A stretch of DNA of 64,000 nt, from the NCBI GenBank assembly GCA_020633975.1, contig JACKCR010000004.1, positions 372,001 through 436,000 on the forward strand, given 5' to 3'. The notes under the pieces are model-generated. The model saw only the letters and a list, made by a program, of their open reading frames with translations, made no database searches and was not told where the DNA came from. Positions 42,855-50,663 of this stretch are shown in pieces. The stretch's first letter is position 1. Each line of letters begins with the position of its first letter. The position numbers and the translations under genes were made by a program. This stretch comes from Candidatus Eiseniibacteriota bacterium. Its GTDB lineage: Bacteria > Eisenbacteria > RBG-16-71-46 > CAIMUX01.

Positions 42855-43421
42855 TCACGCCGGGGGAGGCGTCCCCTCGTTCATGACACCGGCCAGACGG
42901 ACGAGGGCGCGGTTCACGATCATGCGAGCCGCGTCCGGTGACGAGCACTCGATCGCCTCTGCGATCTGCGGGTAGCTGTATCCGAACTCGAGACGGAGGA
43001 TCGCCGCCTCCCGCTGTCGCTCGCTCAGAAGGCCGAGTCCGGCGTCGTAGCGGTCGAGTGTCTCGTCGAAACCGGGGCCGTCTTGGGCTGCATCCACGGC
43101 GACCTCGTCCAACGTATCTTCGGGATGGCGCGACGTCCGGCGGATCTCCTCGCGGATCGTGTTGAGCAGGATCTTGCGGAGATAGGCGAGGAACGCGCCC
43201 TCGCGTCTGGGTTCGAACGCGTCCACCCGACGCAGCGCGCGGATCAGAGTCACCTGGACCAGGTCGTCGGTCTCGGATACGGAGCGTGCGGTGGCCGGGA
43301 GACGTCCCCGCGCCCACTGCTGGAGGAGTGGCACATACCGTTCGACTAGCCGGTCTCGTGCCCGTTCGTCGCCCGAACGGACCTGCTTCAGCAGCTCGGC
43401 TGTGCGCTCGAGTGAAGACAC
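42855..43421 (-). CDS. ECF RNA polymerase sigma factor
   Basis: The 188-residue protein has the two-domain ECF layout. Region 2 is at about 10-90 (RDRLVERYVPLLQQWARG, DLVQVTLIRALRRV) and region 4 at about 125-180 (LGLLSERQREAAILRLEF, QIAEAIECSSPDAARMIV with the HTH). The start is ATG 43421. A TACAAT element with a TGA extension lies 49-57 bp upstream. It is the third gene of a leftward cluster, after another sigma gene and an anti-sigma gene, separated by about 100 bp, so it may have its own promoter. Confidence 0.9.
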   Translation of the reverse strand: MSSLERTAELLKQVRSGDERARDRLVERYVPLLQQWARGRLPATARSVSETDDLVQVTLIRALRRVDAFEPRREGAFLAYLRKILLNTIREEIRRTSRHPEDTLDEVAVDAAQDGPGFDETLDRYDAGLGLLSERQREAAILRLEFGYSYPQIAEAIECSSPDAARMIVNRALVRLAGVMNEGTPPPA

Positions 43422-43469
43422 TGGGACTGGCCTGCCTCTCGGTGATCGAAGGATCGTCGGTTGGACAGG

Positions 43470-43478
43470 ATTGTATCA
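43470..43478 (-). promoter_or_regulatory. Extended -10-like element TGATACAAT
   Basis: Read leftwards, TGA plus TACAAT ends 48 bp before the second ECF sigma start. This is the closest match in the window to the TGnTATAAT form. Confidence 0.45.
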
Positions 43479-43524
43479 GATCCCCGCGTTTCGACCCGAG
43501 CTGGGCTCGGCCCCGAGATGCGAC

Positions 43525-44442
43525 TCAGCCCTTCTGCGCGAGAAGCACGATCCGCGATCGATCCGAGACCACCACTCCTCCGGGTGATTCGACCGTGATG
43601 GCGAAGAGGACAGCCTCGTCCACGTGCACCTTTGCATCGATCGGGATGACGACCTCGCCGGAGGACGGCACGTCGAAGACACCTCCATCGACCGGGTACC
43701 GCTCGTCCCGGCTCTTGTCGAACACCCAGAGCTGGTACTGGTTGACGCCGGGGTCGTTCGGGCTGAGACCTGCGATCCGCATGTAGCCTTCGTTGCGGTC
43801 GTCGCTCCAGACCAGGTCTCCCGATGCACCGAGCGCCGCGTCGTCCTCGGTCGCGGTCCAGTCGCGTTGGAGGACGTCTGTCCCCTCCGCGAGGAGCGCT
43901 TGCCGCATCTGCGCCGCGGTCGGCTCGAACACGACGACATCCGTCAGGCCTGGCTCCGCCCCGCGAATCCTGGGCCACCAGCCCACTACCGCGAAGAGTG
44001 CCGCCGCGGCGACCAAGAGCCACGGTCCGACACTGCGGGACGTTCGGGACTCACCCCGCCCCGCCCCGGGCCCGACTCGCGATGCCATGGCTTCGAGCGA
44101 CACCGCTTCTTCTGGCCGGAGAGGAACGATCCGACGGGCCTCGGGCGACGAGCTGGCCTCGCGTCGAGTGTGCGATTCCAGCGGCACGATCCGACCGGAT
44201 CCGCTACTTCCGACGTACTGCCCGGCCTCGGCTTCGATCCGTTCTCGCAGCGACTCCGGCATCTCCTCGAAGGGAGGGCGGAGCGCGGAGTCGAGGACCG
44301 CTGCGGCCCGATCGAAGCCGTCCGGGTCGATGTCGACGAACTCGTTCAGGAGTTCGTCCAGCTCCAGATCGTCAGAGTCGGAAAGCCCTTCGGTTGCCCG
44401 GGAAACCAACAGATCGAGAGTGCGCTCACGACGATCGATCAT
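43525..44442 (-). CDS. Anti-sigma factor, RskA-like C-terminal domain
   Basis: A 305-residue single-pass membrane protein. Residues 1-135 are cytoplasmic, acidic and helical (LDLLVSRATEGLSDSDDLEL), without the HxxxCxxC zinc motif of ZAS proteins. The membrane segment is at about 139-157 (GPWLLVAAAALFAVVGW). Residues 160-305 match the RskA C-terminal fold (anti-sigma-K type): MRQALL, GYMRIAGLSPNDP, YQLWVFD and GVFDVPSSGEVVIPI. It overlaps the upstream sigma gene by 4 bp (ATGA) and is therefore the expected antagonist of that sigma factor. Whether it also holds the downstream sigma factor is open. Confidence 0.88.
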   Translation of the reverse strand: MIDRRERTLDLLVSRATEGLSDSDDLELDELLNEFVDIDPDGFDRAAAVLDSALRPPFEEMPESLRERIEAEAGQYVGSSGSGRIVPLESHTRREASSSPEARRIVPLRPEEAVSLEAMASRVGPGAGRGESRTSRSVGPWLLVAAAALFAVVGWWPRIRGAEPGLTDVVVFEPTAAQMRQALLAEGTDVLQRDWTATEDDAALGASGDLVWSDDRNEGYMRIAGLSPNDPGVNQYQLWVFDKSRDERYPVDGGVFDVPSSGEVVIPIDAKVHVDEAVLFAITVESPGGVVVSDRSRIVLLAQKG

Positions 44443-45065
44443 CGGCCGCTCCCTCCATCCGAGGGTCCGCTTCCACCGGACACGCTTCCGCCGGATCCAC
44501 TTCCACCGGACATGCTTCCGCCGTCCGATCGGCTGCTCTCGATTGCGTTGAGTCGGTCACGCACGGTTTGGAGACCACGCCGGATGTGGGACTTCACTGT
44601 GCCCAACGGCATGTCGATCGACTCGGAGATGTCTCCGTGGGACATGCCTTGGATCACGGCCATTTCGAGCACGCGCCGCTGTTCCGGACGGAGGGTCTCG
44701 AACGCCTTGGCCGCGATCGCGGCTTCCGTGTCGCGCTCGATCGAGACGTGCTGGTCCGTGGCGACATCGAAGTCTTCGGGGAGGAGCTCGGAGTCGATCT
44801 GGCGTTGCCGCTTCCGCATCCGGTCGATCAGCCGCCGGCGGGCCACCATGACGACGAAGGTCTTCTCCGAGGACTTGCTCGCATCGAACCGGGGCGCGCT
44901 CTTCCAGAGGTCGATGAACACCTCTTGGACCGCATCTTCCGCGTCCTGGGGATCTGCGGAAAAGCGGCGGGCGACGGACCAGACCAGCCGCCCGTAGGTC
45001 GTCATGAACTCCCGCACGGCCGGCTGGTCGCCGGTCGCGATCCGACCGAGTAGCGATTCGCTCAT
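44439..45065 (-). CDS. ECF RNA polymerase sigma factor with Gly-Ser repeat tail
   Basis: Region 2 (DAEDAVQEVFIDLWKSAPRF, about 43-63) and region 4 (LRPEQRRVLEMAVIQG and ISESIDMPLGTVKSHIRR, about 130-175) are both clear. The ATG at 45065 has GAGGT about 10 bp upstream. The C-terminus carries an unusual tail of about 28 residues of Gly and Ser pentapeptides (GGSxS), encoded by a 15-bp tandem repeat. The gene overlaps the anti-sigma gene by 4 bp. The promoter it recognises is not evident; a GGAAC motif is not clearly present upstream. Confidence 0.92.
   Translation of the reverse strand: MSESLLGRIATGDQPAVREFMTTYGRLVWSVARRFSADPQDAEDAVQEVFIDLWKSAPRFDASKSSEKTFVVMVARRRLIDRMRKRQRQIDSELLPEDFDVATDQHVSIERDTEAAIAAKAFETLRPEQRRVLEMAVIQGMSHGDISESIDMPLGTVKSHIRRGLQTVRDRLNAIESSRSDGGSMSGGSGSGGSVSGGSGPSDGGSGR
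44468..44527 (-). repeat. Period-15 tandem repeat in the 3' end of the sigma gene
   Basis: Four 15-base units (plus-strand form near CGCTTCCACCGGACA) at 44468, 44483, 44498 and 44513. On the coding strand they specify GGSxS repeats. The core TTCCGCCGG is shared with the array in the CHAT gene, and GGACACGC with the array at 35475. Confidence 0.85.
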
Positions 45066-45354
45066 GGGCGGGCCCACCTCGGGTCGGAGTGTGTCGATCG
45101 TCGCATTTTCACCATGACGGGGCAGAGGATACACAGCGGTATCCGATTCTGCATCCTTGGTCCAATGAACCATCGGAGTCTGTCTCTTGGCGCGGACAAT
45201 TGTGCAAGGTTCCTTGGGGGACAGCGTTGCGGACGTCTCTCCTGACCTGACAGGGATTTCGGGCGTCGACCCGGAATGGATGCAGCCCGTCCGTCCGGTG
45301 GCGGTCGGGAGGGGCGCGGGGTACCATCCAGGCTCCGCTCGCAAGGAGGGAAGC

Positions 45355-46590
45355 GTGTCCTGGATCCCATTCGACGAGCCGCTCGGCCCTGACGTCCACC
45401 CGCTCGAAGATCCATTCGTGGAAGTGCCGTCGAACGGTCCGGTCGACTCGGACCTGGATCGGCAGGTCCTCATCGACACCGTTCATGACGGCCACGTCGT
45501 GCCCGAGGCGATCCTGCCCCTCTCGGACCAGGCTTGGTCCGACTTCCGGGACTGCTATGGAGACGAGCGAGACTGGGGATCTCATTACGTCGCCACCTCG
45601 GTCGCGCGGCACCTCGGGCTCTCCGGCTACAAACGGGTGCTTCTGGCCCGGCCTCTCCTCGATTTCAACCGCTTCGCCGGGATCAACGAGCTTCCGCTCG
45701 GTCACGATCACCGCGACGCGATCTTCCCGCCGATGTCCGGCCACCTGGACCGTCGTCGGACGCGGATCCTCCTCGAGCAGGGGTACGACCGGATCGATGA
45801 TCGGATGGAGTCGTGGATCGAAGGACGCCAGGTGAAGCTGTCCGTGCACACGTACCGGCCGTCCAACGAGATTGGAACGGAGCGGCCTGCCGTCAGCCTC
45901 ATCACCCAGTCGGTTGCCTATGACCGGCAGACCGATCTTCGGCAGGCTTCGTTCTACGAGTTCTATCCGCGTCAGCTGGTGGAGTTCACTGCGGACCGGA
46001 TGCTCACTTACCGGATCGCCACGTATCTGGAGCGAGGCTTCGTTCCGACAGGGCTCAACAGCCCCTACATGCTTCCGGAGGGCGCCGTGGAGCTGAGGGC
46101 TCAGGTTTGGCTATTCGTCCGCTTCCTGCGTGAGCGGTACGAGCGAGAAGGACGGTGCCCTGTCGCGCCTGGCACCCGAGAGTACGAGGCCATCTGGAAC
46201 ATGCTCGGCAACACGAACCGGCGGTCGGCCGAGGCGATCTCCCTGAGAGAGCAGCTCCACGGCAGTGCGCGGGTGCCACGCAGCCAGGACCTGGACTTCG
46301 GACTCCTTCAGGATGTCTACGACGACATCCGTCGATACCTCCGAGAGAATGGGGGTCGGATCGTCTGGGACTACCGCTTCTCGCCCGACCGGATGAGCAC
46401 GATCATCGTCGAGGTGCGGCGCGACTTCATCCTGCGGATGGAAGCTGTCGAAGGAAGAATGCGTCCTACCCAGGTCCATGGAGGGCGCGTCGACGAGATC
46501 GGCGAGCGGATCGCGTCGGCCATTCGCGACTATCTGCGGGACGATCTACCGCTGCGACGCCGGCACTTCGAACGCGGACCCGAGGACTGA
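45355..46590 (+). CDS. N-formylglutamate amidohydrolase-like protein
   Basis: The GTG at 45355 has AAGGAGGG 4 bp upstream; earlier in-frame ATGs are much less well placed. It has features of the N-formylglutamate amidohydrolase family: FVEVPSNGP and DTVHDGHVVPE at about 20-50 (metal-binding Asp/His/Glu motif), RVLLARPLLDFNRF, and LSVHTYRPS with a second His. FGase members release formate from N-formylglutamate in histidine degradation and use a zinc-like carboxypeptidase fold. The second half (about 200-411) goes beyond the short FGase domain and is unrecognised. No hut genes adjoin, so the substrate may differ. Confidence 0.72.
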   Translation: MSWIPFDEPLGPDVHPLEDPFVEVPSNGPVDSDLDRQVLIDTVHDGHVVPEAILPLSDQAWSDFRDCYGDERDWGSHYVATSVARHLGLSGYKRVLLARPLLDFNRFAGINELPLGHDHRDAIFPPMSGHLDRRRTRILLEQGYDRIDDRMESWIEGRQVKLSVHTYRPSNEIGTERPAVSLITQSVAYDRQTDLRQASFYEFYPRQLVEFTADRMLTYRIATYLERGFVPTGLNSPYMLPEGAVELRAQVWLFVRFLRERYEREGRCPVAPGTREYEAIWNMLGNTNRRSAEAISLREQLHGSARVPRSQDLDFGLLQDVYDDIRRYLRENGGRIVWDYRFSPDRMSTIIVEVRRDFILRMEAVEGRMRPTQVHGGRVDEIGERIASAIRDYLRDDLPLRRRHFERGPED

Positions 46591-46666
46591 GCGGGAAGGC
46601 CAAGCGACCGCATCGATCTCGACGGCACTCGGAGCCTCGCTACTCGACGGAGGGTCTAGAAACGGA

Positions 46667-46692
46667 AGACGCGCCGCGGAACCGGCGCGTCT
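46667..46692 (-). terminator. Hairpin downstream of the DUF4332 gene
   Basis: AGACGCGCCG (46667-46676) pairs with CGGCGCGTCT (46683-46692) over a 6-base loop. Read leftwards it is followed by TCCGTTTC. It may end the DUF4332 transcript and also the convergent amidohydrolase transcript. Confidence 0.6.
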
Positions 46693-46696
46693 CCTA

Positions 46697-46726
46697 TCTG
46701 TGCGGTACCCGTCTGTGCGGTACCCG
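46697..46726. repeat. Perfect two-unit 15-bp tandem repeat
   Basis: TCTGTGCGGTACCCG occurs twice in a row (46697-46711 and 46712-46726), next to the hairpin at 46667-46692. It is noncoding. Confidence 0.9.
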
Positions 46727-46763
46727 CCGCCCTGAGCTTCCGCTCGGCGACCGCTCTCGTCGG

Positions 46764-47171
46764 TTAGTGCGAGATCTTCGGGTCCATCGTCTTGGCCTGG
46801 TCGATCCAGCCGGTGATCGTAGCCATGGCGGGGACGGCGTTCGTGAGGTTCTTGACCTCGTTCACCTCGGCCATCTTCGTGGCCAGGTTCTCGGCGTTGC
46901 GCGTCCGAAGCTCCTTCACCGTGTCGACACCCGACGCCTCGAGCAGCTCCGCGAACTGCGGTCCGATGCCCTTGATCCGCATCATGTCTGCCATGTTCGC
47001 CCACTTGAGGAGCTGGCCTTCGCTCAGGCCGGTGCTCGTGGCGGTCTTCTTGCGGCCGGACTCGCTGCCGCAGTTCGTGAGCAGGTCGTCCGTCGTCTTG
47101 ATTCCGGCAGCGGTGAGCTTCTCTCCGTAGGCCGGCCCGATTCCTTCGATCTCCTCGATCTTGTAGCTCAT
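46764..47171 (-). CDS. DUF4332 protein (paired helix-hairpin-helix)
   Basis: AGGAGG with a 6-bp spacer precedes the ATG at 47171, giving 135 residues. Two helix-hairpin-helix units are seen: IEEIEGIGPAYGEKLTAAG (about 4-22) and RIKGIGPQFAELLEASG (about 65-81), the layout of DUF4332. HhH pairs usually touch DNA without sequence preference, though the role of this family is unproven. The protein is small, soluble and basic to neutral. A TTGACA-like promoter lies upstream at 47318-47345. Confidence 0.85.
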   Translation of the reverse strand: MSYKIEEIEGIGPAYGEKLTAAGIKTTDDLLTNCGSESGRKKTATSTGLSEGQLLKWANMADMMRIKGIGPQFAELLEASGVDTVKELRTRNAENLATKMAEVNEVKNLTNAVPAMATITGWIDQAKTMDPKISH

Positions 47172-47317
47172 CAACTTCCTCCTGCGTTGGCTCCGTTCGG
47201 CGGCTTCAAGGGAAGGCCACCCACTCTCCGACCGACCCGTGCGGCTTCGTAGCCGGGCGATTTCCGCGGACATTCTCGCAGCCGCTCGGCCCTCGGGCAA
47301 CTCTCCCAGGCTGCGCC

Positions 47318-47345
47318 TCTCTACTTTGCTTCGGTGCCCTGTCAA
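47318..47345 (-). promoter_or_regulatory. Candidate sigma-A promoter for DUF4332
   Basis: Read leftwards, TTGACA (47345-47340), a 16-bp spacer and TAGAGA (47323-47318). The -35 is perfect and the -10 weak; it lies about 147 bp upstream of the start. Confidence 0.35.
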
Positions 47346-47431
47346 GGCGCGCTGGCGACGGACCGTCCATCACCAGCGCTGCCTTCCAGTGGCCCCCTGG
47401 ACTGTCGACGGCTTGCAGCTCTTCATCGAGC

Positions 47432-47455
47432 GCGGGGCTTCAATCGAAGCCCCGC
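47432..47455. other. Stem-loop in the divergent region
   Basis: GCGGGGCTTC pairs with GAAGCCCCGC over a 4-base loop (AATC). It lacks a U tract on either side and lies 113 bp before the FGE-type gene. It could be a leftover terminator or a leader structure. Confidence 0.4.
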
Positions 47456-47568
47456 TGTCCGTCCACCTGGGCTGACCAGGGGTTGGGCAAGAAAGTCACT
47501 CCTCGGGTGTACGCGGCGGAAAAAAGCAGGTAGGTATTCGGGTCGTGTTCGGAACCAAGGAGGGTTGC

Positions 47569-48552
47569 GTGCTGCCTTCGTTCGTCTCTCGCTTCCGCGT
47601 CGTGTTCGTCTTGTCCGTCGGAATCCTCGTCGGGGCCGTCTCTTGTAGTCCGGAGGACTCTGGGAAGAAGACCTCGGGCGGCGGGACGTGGAAAGCGGAG
47701 ATCACCGAAAACTCGATCGGTATGAAGCTCGCCCACATCCCGGCAGGGAGCTTTCTCATGGGCTCCACCGACGCGGATCCCACCGCCGATCCGGAAGAGT
47801 TTCCGCAGCACGAGGTGACGATCGGGAAGTCGTTCGAGATCGGCGTCACCGAAGTGACGCTCGGACAGTTCCGCCGGTTCATGGTCGACACGGGATACGT
47901 GACGGAGGCGGAGGAAGACCCCCTGGGCGGTTGGGTGATCCAGCCGACCACGCGTGAGCCCAAGCAAGTGAAGGGTGCGAACTGGAGGGCCTGCGGCTTC
48001 GAACAAGACGACGACCATCCGGTCATTCTGGTGAGTTGGGTCGATGCCGAAGAGTTCTGTGCCTGGCTTTCTCGGAAGGAAGGACGAACCTATCGGCTGC
48101 CCACCGAAGCCGAGTGGGAGTACGCGTGTCGCGCTGGTACGACCACGCGCTACTGGTTCGGAGACGACCCTTCAGGGCTCGTGGAGGTGGCCAACGTCGC
48201 CGACCAATCGCTTCGCGGCGTGGTCGCCAAGATGCCTTCGCTCGCGCCGTGGAGAGATGGGTTCCCCTTCACTGCCCCAGTCGGGCAGTTCCGTCCCAAC
48301 CCGGCCGGGCTCCAGGACGTGTACGGGAACGTCTGGGAATGGTGCGCCGACTGGCACGATCCCGAGTACTACGCGCGGTCTCCAAAGAAGAATCCAAAAG
48401 GGCCGGACTCGGGAGAGATGCGCGTGATCCGAGGCGGGGGATGGTACGACGGGCCAGCGCGCCAGCGATCCGCGCAGCGGGCGTGGTTCTTTCCGGTCTT
48501 CCGCTACTGCCAGCTGAGCGGGTTCAGAGTGGTTCGCGAGATCGAGTCGTAG
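47569..48552 (+). CDS. FGE-sulfatase (SUMF1/EgtB/PvdO) domain lipoprotein
   Basis: The GTG at 47569 has GGAGG 6 bp upstream; a GTG at 47545 is the other option. A signal segment (VVFVLSVGILVGAVSC) ends in a plausible though imperfect lipobox. Residues about 45-325 form the FGE-sulfatase domain: SIGMKLAHIPAGSFLMGS, HEVTIGKSFEIGVTEVT, RLPTEAEWEYACRAG, NVWEWCADW, VIRGGGWYDGPARQRSAQR and FRVVRE. The two active-site cysteines of true formylglycine-generating enzymes are not found in the region after RGGGWYD. It therefore probably uses the fold for binding or another reaction in the periplasm, like many bacterial members. Confidence 0.87.
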   Translation: MLPSFVSRFRVVFVLSVGILVGAVSCSPEDSGKKTSGGGTWKAEITENSIGMKLAHIPAGSFLMGSTDADPTADPEEFPQHEVTIGKSFEIGVTEVTLGQFRRFMVDTGYVTEAEEDPLGGWVIQPTTREPKQVKGANWRACGFEQDDDHPVILVSWVDAEEFCAWLSRKEGRTYRLPTEAEWEYACRAGTTTRYWFGDDPSGLVEVANVADQSLRGVVAKMPSLAPWRDGFPFTAPVGQFRPNPAGLQDVYGNVWEWCADWHDPEYYARSPKKNPKGPDSGEMRVIRGGGWYDGPARQRSAQRAWFFPVFRYCQLSGFRVVREIES

Positions 48553-48572
48553 CCCGCCCCAGCGACCGCGAC

Positions 48573-49379
48573 CTATGGATTGCGGTGCTGCGTGAGTCCC
48601 TGTGGATTGGGCTCGATCCACCGGGTCGAGATGAGGAGTCCACCCTCGAAGTACTCGATCGAGCGGATGTCGCCGTCTTGGTCAGAGTGGACTCGTTCGA
48701 CCCAGATGCCTCCGTCGTCACTCAGGATCCCGGTCTCCAAGACCGGCTGGCCGCTTCGGCTGCCGTCCATCGTGATCTGACGGAAGAGGATCGTCCCTTC
48801 CTGGCCCTGGGTGCGACGTAGCTCGTTTTCGGCGTCAATCCCGACGAGGTGAGAGACCGAGAAGTCCGCCCGGGTGGAGGCGCCGTGGGACGTTTCGGCG
48901 AGAACGTGCGCGAGGATAGTGTCGTGCGTGACCGCCCACTCGGGGACCGTGACGCCGAGGTCGATCCACTGCGGGAAGGCTTCCAGGTCTTCGAGGTCTA
49001 CGTACTGCACACCAGGTGCCAGGAAGAGATCGCCTGGGAACGCTTCGGATTCGAGTCTTCGGTCAGATGGCAGGTACTGGTGGATCATCGCGCCGGATCC
49101 AACGATGAAGACGGGCGCCGGGTCGATCGGCTCCAGGATCCGGGCGAAGGTGGGAAGCTGACGCCGTGCGTCCACGACTCCGACGAACTGGTCCACGTCC
49201 GTTGGTGCTCCCACGACCGTGATCACCGAGTGCGTGGGGAGAGCGGCCGGAATCGGGGCTCGAGACGATGCACACGCTGAGAGCGCGAGCGCAGACGCGA
49301 CGAAGGCGACCGAGAGCGCGATTCGGGATCCGGTTCGTTCGAGTCGACCACGCTGTGGCCTTCTGTATGGATGGCGCAT
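48573..49379 (-). CDS. Lipoprotein of unknown function (268 aa)
   Basis: GAGGAGG lies 6 bp before the ATG at 49379, and the signal ends in ALALSAC (lipobox, Cys36). The mature protein has a hydrophobic early strand (ITVVGAPTDVDQFVGVVDAR), a Pro-rich part with Ile/Val, and a HGASTRADFSVSHLVGIDAE segment near residue 165 whose His and Asp could be catalytic or metal-binding. It ends with a beta-rich SIEYFEGGLLIS. I recognise no family. The gene shares a divergent promoter region with the nitrilase, where five CCTAACA sites cluster. Confidence 0.72.
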   Translation of the reverse strand: MRHPYRRPQRGRLERTGSRIALSVAFVASALALSACASSRAPIPAALPTHSVITVVGAPTDVDQFVGVVDARRQLPTFARILEPIDPAPVFIVGSGAMIHQYLPSDRRLESEAFPGDLFLAPGVQYVDLEDLEAFPQWIDLGVTVPEWAVTHDTILAHVLAETSHGASTRADFSVSHLVGIDAENELRRTQGQEGTILFRQITMDGSRSGQPVLETGILSDDGGIWVERVHSDQDGDIRSIEYFEGGLLISTRWIEPNPQGLTQHRNP

Positions 49380-49399
49380 GTGCCACCTCCTCGCAGTAC

Positions 49400-49558
49400 C
49401 CTAACAATCGCTGACATGAACCTAACTTGTAATTCGGCACTGGTACAGCGTTTTGCAACGTGGAAACTACCTAGGGCTGCATTCCTAACAATCCAGGACC
49501 GCGTTCCTAACAGTTCGTCGCTGATTCCCGGCTTCTGGTCGGGGCCGCAAATGTTAGG
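49400..49558. promoter_or_regulatory. Cluster of CCTAACA / TGTTAGG sites
   Basis: CCTAAC(A/T) occurs at 49400, 49421, 49484 and 49506 and its inverse TGTTAGG at 49552, all in one 260-bp divergent region. The first two are 21 bp apart and the next two 22 bp apart, about two helical turns; the last two share TTCCTAACA. That looks like a binding site for a dimeric regulator of the lipoprotein and/or nitrilase genes. The region is also AT-richer than its surroundings. Confidence 0.5.
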
Positions 49559-49639
49559 TACGGTCTGTGCGAAATACGGAGCAGTCAGGGTTCCACGAGC
49601 GCGGAGCCGACGCGAGAGCCCCGGAGGAAGCAGACATCC

Positions 49640-50629
49640 ATGGATATCGAGACGCTCTATTACGCGGCCTGCTGTCAGGTAGACCAACCCAATCCGACGC
49701 ACCGACGCGAAATGGCCGCGGGAACGTCGCGGATGCTCGCGATGCTCGAACGAGCGGTGGTCGGCTACCGGCCCTTCCACGACGTGAAGCTCGTCGTCTT
49801 CCCCGAGTTCGCGCACGCCGCTCCGGTCTACGCGACCGCGCCCGAGCTGCTCGAGAAACTAGCGGTCGAGATTCCCAACGAGCATACGGATCGGATTCGG
49901 GAGAAAGCGAAGGAGCTGGGCGTCTACGTCCAGACGGGGAGCTTCCTCGAGGTCGACTCACGGTGGCCGGACACCGTCTTCAATGCGACCTGTCTCATCG
50001 GACCGGACGGCATCCTCTCGAAGTACCGCAAGGTGAATCCTTGGATCCCCTGGGAGGTGCACGCCTCTCCGCACGATCTCGATGACTACTCCGACGACCC
50101 GTTTCCGGTCGTCGAGACCGAGATCGGGAAGCTCGGTGTCGCGACCTGCTACGACTGGCTCTTTCCGGAAGTGACGCGGGAGCTGGCACTCAAGGGCGCG
50201 GAGGTTCTCATCCGGATCTCGGCCTACATGGATCCGTGGGGCGCCACGTCTCCGATGGATTGGTGGACGGTGATCAATCGTGCCCGTGCGATCGAGAACC
50301 TGGCGTACGTGGTCGCCTGCAATCAGGGTGCGAACGCGGCGCACTACCCGCCGTTCTCCTGGCCCGGCGGAAGCATGATCGTCGACTACGACGGGAGAGT
50401 GTTGGCCGAGGCCCCTGAGGGGCCGGGTGAGAAGATCGTGGTCGGTCCGATCTCCTTGCGAACGCTTCGGCAGGAACGGGAGCGGAGGCTCGGACACGAC
50501 ATGCTCTCGCACCTTCGTACGGAGCTGTACCGGGAAGGAAGGAAGCCACGGTATCCCGGTAGCCGGACCGCTGCGGAGAGAACCGTCGAATCTCAGGAAG
50601 AGAGGATCCGGCGGACGAAGTCCTCATAG
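49640..50629 (+). CDS. Nitrilase superfamily C-N hydrolase
   Basis: The catalytic triad of the carbon-nitrogen hydrolases is complete: Glu56 in VFPEFAH, Lys131 in KYRKVNPW and Cys170 in ATCYDWLFPE. The YxxDIFPE-like run after Cys and the GGSMIVDYDGRVLAEAPE end match the fold. It hydrolyses a C-N bond of an amide or nitrile; the length (329 aa) and NPWIPWEVHA segment suggest an aliphatic amidase or carbamoylase type, but no substrate can be read. GGAGG lies 12 bp before the ATG at 49640. It converges with a STAS gene 34 bp away. Confidence 0.88.
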   Translation: MDIETLYYAACCQVDQPNPTHRREMAAGTSRMLAMLERAVVGYRPFHDVKLVVFPEFAHAAPVYATAPELLEKLAVEIPNEHTDRIREKAKELGVYVQTGSFLEVDSRWPDTVFNATCLIGPDGILSKYRKVNPWIPWEVHASPHDLDDYSDDPFPVVETEIGKLGVATCYDWLFPEVTRELALKGAEVLIRISAYMDPWGATSPMDWWTVINRARAIENLAYVVACNQGANAAHYPPFSWPGGSMIVDYDGRVLAEAPEGPGEKIVVGPISLRTLRQERERRLGHDMLSHLRTELYREGRKPRYPGSRTAAERTVESQEERIRRTKSS

Positions 50630-50663
50630 TCCTGGCCGCGACGGACGGAGGCGGCACCAGACT

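Larger units (their letters stand above)
47172..47568. other. Divergent intergenic region, DUF4332 / FGE-type lipoprotein
   Basis: 397 bp with no credible gene. It contains the TTGACA promoter candidate for DUF4332, a 10-bp hairpin (arms 47432-47441 and 47446-47455) and an A-rich stretch near 47520. Confidence 0.45.

Noticed and set aside
45187-45354. N-terminal extension of the N-formylglutamate amidohydrolase-like protein from ATG 45187
   Set aside because: The GTG at 45355 has an excellent AAGGAGGG site, and the extension lacks conserved features.
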